A stretch of DNA of 64,000 nt from Punica granatum (taxonomy: Eukaryota; Streptophyta; Magnoliopsida; Myrtales; Lythraceae). Shown piece by piece: positions 1-9,702 of the stretch. Within the stretch, counting starts at the first letter, position 1, and the number at the start of each line of letters is the position of its first letter. The notes under the pieces are model-generated. The model was not told where the DNA came from. It searched no databases and was given only the letters and a program-made list of their open reading frames with translations. The stretch is taken from contig NC_045128.1 of assembly GCF_007655135.1 (NCBI RefSeq), forward strand, positions 8,494,001 to 8,558,000. Direction: 5' to 3'. The position numbers and the translations under genes are program-made.

Positions 1-550
1 GGGTGAGTTGAAGAATGGGAGGGAACACGGGTGAAGTAATGAATTACAGTGCTATACATTTCAGGCTCCAAATTAATTTACAGAGGAACTCATCCGAGCA
101 TGAAGGGAAAAGAACTTGCAGGATTCTAGCTCTCAAGAGGTTTTCCGCACAGCAGCTGTCTTTCTCTTTACTGCCTTCACACTCCAGTTCTCTGCATAGC
201 AACAAAATCAAGTTAACCCTTGAACCCCGAACACAAATAGCAGCATAACCGCGTAATAAACCCGGAATCCAACAGAAACTCTGCAATAATTTACAGAAAA
301 TTCAACACTAAACAACAGAGACCCCTCTGGAGCACAATCTTATGACTCAAATTGAGAATCACTCAGATAACAGAACAGAGGCCGACGCACATCAATCATC
401 AACGCAAAGGCTATAAGCAACTTGTACAGAAAGCTAACACCCACAGAAAAAAAAAATCGAATTTTGTATGGAATTCCGACTTGTAATAAGAAAACATCCA
501 TTAAATTGGTTGCCCTTGAGGAAATAAACAACGGACGTAGAGAGCTTACC
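1..550 (-). other. possible 5' leader (with intron) of a gene off the left edge
   Basis: Read on the minus strand, this segment has a good donor at 549-548 (exon ending ...GATCG, then gtaagc) and an acceptor at 282-281 (attattgcag). That gives a 269-nt intron typical of plant 5' untranslated regions. The exon from 280 towards 1 has no obvious start codon, and no protein in it is recognisable, so the coding part would lie beyond the left edge. Pyrimidine-rich stretches upstream (about 560-700, minus strand) fit a plant leader. This rests on splice-site shape only. Confidence 0.3.
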
Positions 551-738
551 GATCAGAGGAGGGTGTGCTATTGTGTCTTGAAGATTGAACTTGAAGAAAT
601 TGTTGGGTCAAAATAATCTAATCTACTGGGTATGTGCAGAGGGGATAAGGAAGGATGATGGGCTGGATGACCCTCTTCATCTTCATGAATTATTGATGAA
701 GAAGACGACAGGGGAAGCCTGAAATGTTGTGGAGTCGC

Positions 739-829
739 GGACTCGAGGTCGAGGGCTTGAGGTTGTGGTCAAGGGCTCGAAGGTCCTGGGCTCGAGGGAC
801 GCAATCGAGGGCTCGAGGGTCGTGGGTTC
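739..829. repeat. imperfect GGGCTCGAGG-type tandem repeat
   Basis: About 90 bases are built from repeated variants of GGGCTCGAGG separated by short G-rich spacers (roughly three to four degenerate units). It lies upstream of the putative leader on the minus strand. No function can be read from it. Confidence 0.5.
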
Positions 830-1734
830 ATTTACGTCTCTATCATGAAGGAGGATGAGGAGGAGGAGGAAGGAGTTTAACGGTGTTTAACGGTTTTTAG
901 ACGAAGTTTAACAGTATGCTAGATCCAGGAATAAAATGGTGATCCGTGCTAGATCGTGACAATTTTTAAAAACGTGTTAGAAATTGAAAATATGGTAAAA
1001 ACTGTGCTATATGAGACTATTTTCCCTTAGTTCTACATGATATGCGCCTGATTTGAAATCTTTCTCAAATCATGCTGTAATTGTTACTGCTCTTTTTTTT
1101 TTCTTTTTTTTTTCGGTTGTACGCTCTTTCTGTCATGGTATTACCTCTTCGGAAGGAACTTTAGAAATGAATGCAGTTCGATGCTGGGTACGCGTGAAAT
1201 TCAAGTCGTGAGCTAGTTTCAGGTTCTGATTTTGATATCTAAACGAAAAGATATGAAAGGGAAAAATTCGAAGCTTGACTGTACCAAATTTTCGTAATGG
1301 CAACGTTAAACGGTACGACTTTGTCTTATTACTGAATTCTTTGGAGTGCCGAATAAGAAGGAAGCTTCTTCATGACTTTGGCAAAAGTACTTCGATCGAG
1401 AGAGTACAACCCATACTTTGGGATTTTTTCCAATTCAACTAGAATCAGGCAAATCATCTTATTGTAAAGCATTTTGATTTTCAGATTTATTATTGTTCGG
1501 ACTCGCAAAATCAATCGGACAAAATGCGAATATTTTTCATTATATCCTAAAAAAAATCAATTGATGAGGAATTTATTTTTCCCGGACACGTAAATATCTC
1601 ATAAATCCATGTGTACAAGCATATTATGGGTGGTTTAGCCGAGATATGCGTTCAGAAAAATATTATGACTTATCTAATGTTCAAGACAGTCTCTCTTTTT
1701 TTTTAGGGCTAAATTATCTAATATCCAAAAAACT

Positions 1735-1868
1735 AATTGAGTCATAACTAGATTAAATTTGAACCGGTCGGTCCATTAAGGAATGAAACTCTTTTAATCG
1801 TGATTTTTCTTCATTTACAAAATTCGAGGTCGAGAATTTAAATTAAACGAAACGGGGACTTAATCACG
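1735..1868 (-). mobile_element. SINE-like element, family S2 (decayed copy)
   Basis: On the minus strand this resembles the copies at 8404, 29124, 62815 and 62985: a GGTTCGAG-like B box region, then a conserved block reading roughly 'cccttaatggaccgaccgg', then a gaattagt-type tail. Members of a repeat family confirm each other here; the copy is old and diverged. The remainder of 850-2530 shows no gene. Confidence 0.5.
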
Positions 1869-2533
1869 AGAACCAATGTATGTTGGTACGGTATGTTCTA
1901 TTGTTAGTCCAACAATGCCTCAGTCTTGAGTTATAATTCTGCATTGACTTTACTATGTAGTGGGTTCCAGTAGTATAGGATCCGAGCGCGACTCACACCT
2001 ACCGACAAATACAGCGGGCCATCTTCAGTTTGAGACACATATAATAGCCTGTCCTTGTTTCAAGCACATATATGATATGATTTGGCAATTCCAAATTTGA
2101 AGCGGTAAATGATCAATTCATATCAAGATCAGTCCACATCGAGCTATACCTACTCAATCCCATGAAACCATACCGATATATTTGCGAGTTCTAATTGAAA
2201 TAATCTTCATCGTAATGTTTTTTGCATTGATGTCAGCGTGATTATATGATTTCTATCACTCCTTTGCAATATTTAACGTAAGTTTTGTATGAGTTTCTAT
2301 TTTATTTGGAGGTGGGTTGGCCGGTGGAGCAGTCAAGCCCCATATGAGCTCGAGTGCTCCATAGACTTATGCGGCTATGCCGATTTATTAATTTTTCTAC
2401 GAAAAGGTAAAAGTTTTCATATTAGACAAGCTTCAATTAATTTAATTGCACTAACTTCCTCGGAGGACTGACCGCTCCCCAGTCTCAAAATCTTCCTTCC
2501 ATTGCAGAACTTCCATCCTCCACAATAACACAC
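1869..2533. other. intergenic, nothing recognised
   Basis: AT-rich DNA with short spurious open frames; I see no exon, RNA gene or clear repeat. A C/T-rich patch just before 2534 may be the leader of the ATL-like gene that follows. Confidence 0.5.
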
Positions 2534-3233
2534 ATGGTTTCTCATTACTATCATCTCTTCTTCCTCCTCTCAATATACTTCTTCCTTGACCTTCCCCGTA
2601 TCGAATCGAGCGTCATAACGTGCCCGCCTTTGTCCTGCTCCTTCGACTCGTAGCTGGTGCACTTCCCCTTCTGCCTGACCAGGCGCCTCGGCCAAGGACC
2701 ACTGTGCGGCTACCCTGGTTTTGGACTCGCTTGCAACAACCAAAGCCAGACACTCCTCAACCTCCCTTGCTCTGGTGACTTCTCTGTCCAGCATATCGAC
2801 TACCAGGCCCAGACAGTCTGGCTGAACGACCCCGATGGCTGCCTCCCTGGGCGGCTCCTCAACTTCAGCCTCTCCGGCTCCCCGTTAAGAGAAGCCCATG
2901 CTCCTCGGAGCTTCACCTTCCTCAATTGCTCCTCCTCGCCCACTGGCGCCATTTCTCCGCCGGTGAGACCAGTGCCTTGCCTTGAGGGGCAGAACTACAC
3001 GCTTGTGTATGCCCTGACCAGCAGGATTCATAACTGGTCCTACATGGGAGGGTGCGAGGAACTGGCGACGGTCATGGTTCCGGTCCCACTGGAGTTTGAT
3101 TCGGATCTTGGCGAGGGTGTTCTTCTGACCTGGGACACGCCCAACTGCAAGTCCTGCCTGGCTCGTCGAGGAGTTTGTGGGCGGAAGAGCAGATCTAACT
3201 TGGAGATCGGACGCACCAATGTCAAGAGCCAAG
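2534..3233 (+). pseudogene. ATL20/21/22-like RING-H2 finger protein, exon 1 only, nonsense mutation
   Basis: From ATG 2534 the frame encodes a signal peptide (MVSHYYHLFFLLSIYFF...) and the start of a GUB_WAK_bind domain (CPPLSC). It then meets TAG at 2651-2653 and continues in the same frame with the rest of the extracellular domain: CGYPGFGLACNNQSQT, then SGDFSVQHIDYQAQT, then WLNDPDGCLPGRLLNFSLSG. The WAK-type C-terminal part ends at ...SQ, followed by a GT donor at 3234. This layout matches the first exon of plant ATL20/21/22 E3 ligases, whose second exon carries the membrane segment and RING-H2 finger. No such exon is visible downstream. A normally conserved Cys near the exon end (GCSN in relatives) is GRTN here. 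GC content is higher than in the flanks. The stop, the lost Cys and the missing RING exon make this a dead copy. Sure of the family, fairly sure of the pseudogene call. Confidence 0.8.
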
Positions 3234-4457
3234 GTAATTTAATAGGTATGGCATGACATATACATCACCTTAGCCAGTCGACACATATATATATAATTCA
3301 ATTTCTATGCAGCATCCCATCCCAGAAAGCCAAGAACGATTCTTTTTCATAAAGTCAGGACGGGCGACTGTCTCATCCTATACATGTTTTGTAGAAATCT
3401 TATTTCTGGTATCGCATTTCTCTTTCGGCATGAACATTCGGTTGAATATCGCATTCGGCTTTTCGCTTGAAATGATGATGCTATAGGAGGAATTTGACAA
3501 AGGGGACTAAAAATAAATCAGACCAGATGGAAAATATGAACAAGCATCATCAGAGTCAATCCTCCCTTAAAATTCAGAAATACCACATTAAAGAATGAGA
3601 AAGATTTTGTCGGAAATAGTACGATAGTCTCCGATTCCTGTGGGATACATAAAATTGCGAGGTCGATTACTCAGATATGTTTGGTTTCAGATGCCTCTGT
3701 CAAGTCAAGTGGGACCATCATCAGGTATTGAACTTAATTTATACAGTCAAAATCTTCAAAATCGGCGGCTCGGAATATACTTTATAATTCAGACTGATTT
3801 ATTAAGCTAACATGTTAACTGGCAGTTCGGCATGTGTATAAATCGATCGAATCAAGTTCAGTATACGAGATCCATGGCCCTTGGTCACCCCGGGTTGTGT
3901 TGGTATAGTATTGATCATGTTCGTTGCGCGTAATATGATTGGCTCGATACATATGATGTGATATTTACCCGCCATGTCGAGTTATAAAGATTGCGGGTAA
4001 TATCAATTTTCTGTTGTGGATTTAATGTTGAGTTCTAAATAATATTGTCTGAGATCTATAAAAGCACCAGTAACTTTCTAGTTATGCCCCTCTTCCTAAC
4101 AAACACGCCCAGCAGACCCAAAAAGCATGACCTTGGATAGGAGATATTTTAGTTGAGTTTTAATAGATTGAGGAAGCAGGCTTTGTTTTTGCTTTGTCCA
4201 TTCGAAATAAAAAGGTAATCATGAGTCTGATCGCGTTCCTGGTTTGCTTTGCAAGCTGTCTTTGTCTTGTTTCCTTGGGCGGTACATTTTTGCTCCAAGT
4301 TCTAACCTATTTCTTTCAAATTGATTCAGGGCAATCGTCCAACAAGGAAACCCTTTGCCACTGGTAGCCACATGCAACTTATCTTTATTTATTTTTTCTC
4401 AGGTTTAATGAGTCTGGCTTGATTTTTTTTAATGGTTACTCAACGTTTATATTGTCA
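3234..4457. other. intergenic, no RING exon or other gene found
   Basis: I looked here for the missing second exon of the ATL-like gene (membrane segment plus Cys/His RING pattern) and did not find it. Contains short AT runs near 3283-3296 and otherwise unremarkable sequence. Confidence 0.5.
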
Positions 4458-4601
4458 GGATCATTTAGAGATCAGTTTTACCGGAAGTTCCGTGATTCTC
4501 TTCATGATAAGGACATTCTGGCGATTGACTATCAAATGCTTGATGGTGTACTTCAACAGAGGAAGGGGAAGCAACTAATACATAAAGCCGTAGATGTGTG
4601 A
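4458..4601 (+). other. exon-like open segment, unassigned
   Basis: After an acceptor-like ttgtcag, a basic, charged 47-residue segment runs to a TGA: it begins SFRDQFYRKFRDSLHDKD and ends with a Lys-rich stretch. The amino-acid composition looks like real protein rather than chance frame, but I do not recognise the family. It lies 0.9 kb upstream of the TPR fragment and could be an unrelated relic or part of the same decayed locus. Confidence 0.3.
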
Positions 4602-5466
4602 TTTGCTATTTGGTTATTTATTTTTACCGCAACGAATTAAAATGCAGCTGCATGAGGTTATAGTTTCCATTTAATTTACACCACTATATTTCCAGTCAGA
4701 GAAACTATTAGCAAGGATTTTGATGTGCTGGCGGGTTAGCCTCCCTAGACTAACTGTATTTAGATCTTACACCAGAATATGCCGTCAGGATGAAACCATA
4801 TGTTAGAGGTTCCTCACTGTATTATGATGCTATTGTTAGAACTGTCGGAACATAGCCGTTGAATCATGAGATGTTTATCTGTTGATTTGTTTGTGACTAT
4901 GCTCTTGTAGTTGAAGATATTTGATTCTTTGTCAATGATGTCTTTTATTGCTTCCGGTGTCTATTTCAGTTAATGGAGAGCTAATAAGTTTTCTGGAAGA
5001 GGCCTAGTTTAAGGCTTGGGATAATTTTCTTTAAAAAGTGGATTTGCTTTACATGCTTGCCTTTGAAGAGATGTGGCGGACTAAACCTCTTATCCTTGTG
5101 CTTTAGTTTATCTCAGGCGAAGCCTAGTTTAAGGGTTGGGACAGTGCACTCATTGGATCTGTGCAAGTGTAATGAATATATGTGGCAGATTATCCAACTT
5201 CCATGCTTATGGTTTACTTTTATCTTTAGTGTGCCAGCGCATACTGTGATTGGGGCATTTAAGTTAGCAGTCGTATTTTCAGCTTTAACATAGAGTTGTC
5301 ATATAACAGAATTTTTATGAGCCTTGAATTGTGACAGGTCAAATATCTTTGCGTGCTTGCTAATAGACTTGTACTGTACAGTGTGCAAATGTTCCATTCT
5401 CCCCCTTTTCTGTCCATACTTGTCTTGATAGATAGAATTACAATCATGTACTTTGCATTGCTTCAG

Positions 5467-6498
5467 GAGCTGGAAGGTTCTGGACGCTGTGAATTTAACA
5501 ATTACAACGTGGCTGAAAACTTGAAATCTCAAGGTGATTGTATTCTCCTTGCTGGCACTGTCCCTTTCTTGTTCTAGTCTTCTAGATCTCTCAATTTGCT
5601 CGAAAAGCATAGGCATACTACATTTAGTGATACTTCATAAATAGTAAACGTAATTAAATGGTTGTCTTGATTTTCTACGTGGTAATTGCGAATTTCTATA
5701 TGTATCTCTCAGTCCAGTTCACAATTGCTGGTTAGGAAACAATGTTCATCACTGTCATTTCAAGAAAATATTTTCGGTGCAAATGGTTGAGTGCTATAAT
5801 ATTACATCGTGTTTTCTTCAGGCGACAAAGCTATGGGGTCGAACGGGACATCTGATGCAATTCAGCTCTATACATGTGCCCTTGCACTTCGTGGAGATAG
5901 TTCGACTTACTATGCTGACAGGTCAGCACCAACATCTGAAATTAATGAATTATTGGTATTGTGTCCGCATAACAAGGTTCTTTGCTCATGAGATGGTTGT
6001 TTCTTATATAGAAGCATAACGTACTCCATTTGCATACTTTTCTTCTCCATATCTAGCTTTTTTCCAGACACACAGTTCCACATGCATATCTACGTATCAA
6101 AACTAAAAATAGCTTCTGAACAATACTTCGCAGAGTTTGAAATTCTCATAGCTTGTTTAGGTCGTAGTTATGGAGGGTTATTGCCCTCCCTACACTGCAA
6201 TCCAAACTAGTTGTTGATTTTCTTCTAAATTTGGTTATTGGTGTCTTCCTAGTCTCCATCTTTCCTTTCACATGTTTGCGTCTTGTATGATCTTCTTTTT
6301 TCCAGTTTTCACTCCCTTGATCCCCTGATTCAATCTTGGTTTATTTGTATAATGAAAACATTGAACAGGGCAGCTGCTTTCACCGAGATCGGTGAATACA
6401 AAGAAGCCTTTGAAGACTGTCTTGCTGCCATTCACTTTGACCCCAAATATTGGAACAACAAATTAATCGTTATCGAGCAAATTAATCGTCTTCACTGA
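5467..6498 (+). pseudogene. SGT-type TPR co-chaperone gene fragment (three exons, broken)
   Basis: Three exons join in phase. 5467-5533 gives ELEGSGRCEFNNYNVAENLKSQ. 5822-5921 gives GDKAMGSNGTSDAIQLYTC and onward to STYYADR. From 6369 the frame reads AAAFTEIGEYKEAFEDCLAAI and onward to HFDPKY. All junctions use GT..AG and keep frame, including the split Gly and Arg codons. The product is the lead-in helix and about one and a half TPR repeats of the plant small glutamine-rich TPR protein family (SGT; a cytosolic Hsp70/Hsp90 co-chaperone). After FDPKY the match ends in unrelated residues and a stop at 6498. Neither the remaining TPRs nor the N-terminal dimerisation region is visible. It looks like a partial duplicate with intact splicing signals that has lost both ends. 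Family assignment is from residue pattern, moderately sure. Confidence 0.6.
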
Positions 6499-8403
6499 TC
6501 CTTGGTTACATTTTTCCTGTTATACATACTGATTCTCTAATTATCACAGATGTTATGGATAACTTTGTTTTTATTTGCTCTAAAGGGAGAAATTCCTCTG
6601 AAGCTGACATGTGCTATAGCCACGGGCAACCTAAGAAGAGCTTGTCTGGACTCAATATGTGTCCATTTGATGACGTCATGCTGTTTTTATTTGTCCCTTC
6701 TCCTTTCATTTTGCCTTGCCCTTGCTCTCTCCTAGGTTTAGTAGGGGCACATATTAACTGTTATATATAAATGCTCGTGCTGAGCGTTATGGTGGGTTTT
6801 GCTTTTGTATGCACAGCATCAAGCCATTTCCACTTGCTTTCTATCAGATGTAAAATTTGTTCCAATTTCTTATAGATAGGTTGCCAAATGCTGGCCGCGA
6901 TCAGCAAAATAATAATAATAATAGTAACACTCAGTTCCTTGAAATTCTTACTTAACGTCTCTGTTCCTTTTCGTCACTTTTTTGTGCTTGCCATGGTTTT
7001 GCGCTGCTTTAACTTATTTTTCGTATGGTCAAACCAATGAGCTGCGTCCTGCATCGAGAGAATCACCTATTCCAATTTAGGCACGATTTAAATCCCTTCG
7101 ATGATATTCATGGGCAGAAATATCCTTGATATTTTGTCTTCACGCAGTTTTTTGTCCCTAAATATGCTTGAAGTAATCAAACTTAATGGCCTTTCATATG
7201 GTTCCTTGATTGATTACTGGAGTGAATGTAATCAACCCCAAATCACAACTTGCATATATGCCTATATCCAATGTATTCATTCCTTCTGCCACTTAAAAAT
7301 ACTGATGAGAAGGTACGATATCTAGTTCGATAATTTTCTGTTTTAGTTTTGGTTGATCTTTCCATCTGTGATCTTCATATTTTCCTACTCCAAATTCTAT
7401 TGAGACTACCACCCTGAAACAACATTCTTGATGCCCAAGGTACTTGTTAAAACAAATTCCAGTTATCCCCTTGCTAGAAATTCTATTGACGCCGAATTAA
7501 GCCTTGACAGATATTATGGATTACTTGAATTAATATATTGACATTTTCTTACGCATAGAAAATAGATGAGCTGCATCCTTTCAATTTCTTTGTAGTTTAG
7601 TGAATTAGTTACATAAGCTTTGTAATTAGATTTCACATGAAAATTCACTCTTCTCAAAAGTTCCTTTAGTTTGCCTAAAATTAGTTTCTCACTTTCTTAC
7701 TACAGTCTACAGTCGTGCAGAACTAATAATTTAATTTGTTATCTTCAAATTCAGCTTAATTACTATGCACTGGATATGGGCGTACATTATAATGTGATGA
7801 ACCATACTAAACACTGGATTTGACGTGTCTTTTGTGAAGGGTTCCTTTGATATCATATTGAAACGAAACCATTTTCATCCTTTTTGATGGGGTCTTTATG
7901 ATGACGGTAATTAATATTAACATTTTAGATTAGACGGTAATGATCCCTTGAAAATCTCACAAGTTGAAATTAAAATTGAGTATTACTTATGTGTTGGAAT
8001 TCAAATGAGTGGACAATAACATCAATATAATATAACCAATCATGTTCGAAATTTTAGGTATTAAAAAAGACTTTTTTTTTCGATAATGAGGTTTTAAAAA
8101 GATTTTACCCATGCAAAATAAAGATCATGAGACATGCATACTATTACCTTTTAAGTTTCAGTAAATTATATTTGAAGGCCTATATAACTAATTAATGAAT
8201 CTGCAAAGTGAACCGAATCTTAAATGTACTTTTTCAATGAAAAGAATGAACTTAATTTGGTTTTTTAGTAGAAATAGAATGTATAAGATTTTGCTCGAGG
8301 AGAGTGAAAATTAGTAGAGGCAGAACAATTATTGGATGATGAAATAATACTGAAACTAATATTAATTATTTATGAACTATCAATATGCATAAGTTCAATT
8401 GAA
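6499..8403. other. intergenic, nothing recognised
   Basis: AT-rich with many short open frames and no convincing exon. Part of the right side (about 7.9-8.6 kb) probably belongs to the Helitron-like element whose 3' end is at 8667, but I could not fix its left end. Confidence 0.4.
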
Positions 8404-8512
8404 TCCCGACTAATCAAGTTAAGCTGGATCGACCTATTAAGAGATAAAACTCTCCCAATATGAATTTTTAGTATTAATGAAAACTCAAACTCCAAACCTT
8501 AATATATAGTGT
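8404..8512 (-). mobile_element. SINE-like element, family S2
   Basis: Minus-strand copy of the S2 family: block equivalent to 'cttaataggtcgatccagc' and the tail gattagtcggg are recognisable against the copies at 29124 and 62815. It probably sits inside the Helitron-like element ending at 8667. Confidence 0.5.
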
Positions 8513-8638
8513 GGTTTTACCGTATTGAAGTTTATATAGTATAAAAACAAATTTTCTATTACACTACTATAAATTATAAAATGGTAGCAACTTGCGTTTT
8601 TATATTTAAATTCTTATAATAAAATTTCTTTATAAAAT

Positions 8639-8667
8639 CAGTGCAACACACGGGTCCAATGAACTAG
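8639..8667 (+). mobile_element. Helitron-like 3' terminus
   Basis: The sequence GTGCAACACACGGG (short imperfect hairpin, GTGC/GCAC-type) is followed 7 bases later by CTAG and then T, the usual 3' end of a plant Helitron (hairpin, CTRR, insertion before T). The matching 5' TC end upstream was not identified. Confidence 0.45.
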
Positions 8668-9309
8668 TGAAAATATTAATACGGTTCTCATGTTTTATAT
8701 GCTCCTTAATTATAAGAAAGGTCCATAATTATACGAGAAGGAAAAATGAAGTGATGTTGGCATCGTATTCATGAACCGTTCCACTTGGACTTCAATTGGG
8801 CCCATTAGATAACACGCAAGGAATCCCCATTTCAGACCACATAATGTCCTCAAAGCTCCTTAATCCGCAGGAGGAAGAAGGATAATTAAAAAAAAAAAAA
8901 AAAAAAAAGCAAGCCAGGGTAGGTAGCATCTCAAGAGTAATACTAGTCCTATCAGGCTTGTTCAAGGAGTTACTGTCGAATTTAATTTTCGACCACCAGC
9001 CACCTTCATACTTGATCGGAAGGGCGTCCTACAGAGTGTAAGCCTGTAAGGTCTCCGAAGGATAAAGTCACCAACTCATACGAGCTGTAGAATTTCGGAT
9101 AAACACTTGAAATATATTAACATAAATGGGTAAAAAAAAAAAAAGCTGTCCACTTTTTGTTCAATTTTTAGTTTAGCACCTTTTTTTTTTTTTTTGGGCC
9201 AAAGGCAATTTACAGACTCAATGAATTGTATCACATTTGACACTGCATTGGTTTAATTTCTTCAGCATTTTTAATGGGAAAATGTTGAATTGTCACCTTA
9301 ACCGAGCCG
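8668..9309. other. intergenic upstream of CMO, with long A tract
   Basis: Holds an A tract of about 20 at 8889-8908 and T/A runs near 9129 and 9180. Nothing coding. The right part may be decayed fold-back element sequence. Confidence 0.4.
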
Positions 9310-9332
9310 ACGTGGCTAACCTCACCACGTGG
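9310..9332. promoter_or_regulatory. paired ACGTGGC / G-box elements upstream of CMO
   Basis: ACGTGGC at 9310-9316 and the palindromic G-box CCACGTGG at 9325-9332 lie about 380 bases before the CMO start codon. ABRE/G-box pairs like this bind bZIP factors in stress-responsive plant promoters, which would suit an osmoprotectant gene. The same motif is common inside plant fold-back elements, so its role here is inferred only. Confidence 0.35.
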
Positions 9333-9702
9333 CACACAGTAATTGGCCGAATAGGCCCTGCACAAATTTTTTTTTAAATAATCCTAAAAATTAAACAGAA
9401 AAATTGAAAAATCCATCACTTGTGCTTTTTTTTTTTAATTCCATATGCTTTCCCAGGTCCTTTTTTTTTTCGCTTGAATATATGCTTCCCCAGCTTGTTT
9501 CCTATTCTGTTCTGTGTAATTAAATAATTAGATTGGATTTAACTTTCCATTTCTTCAAATTTTAAAATTGCTAGTTAAAAAATAAGCTTACCCAGAAAAA
9601 AAATAAAAATAAAAATCCAAGTTGAAATTGCTAAACTCAAAGAACAAACAAAGAGCATCGGTTGCTCCGGCGGAGCTCTCATTGCAATAGCAGCGAGCAG
9701 CC

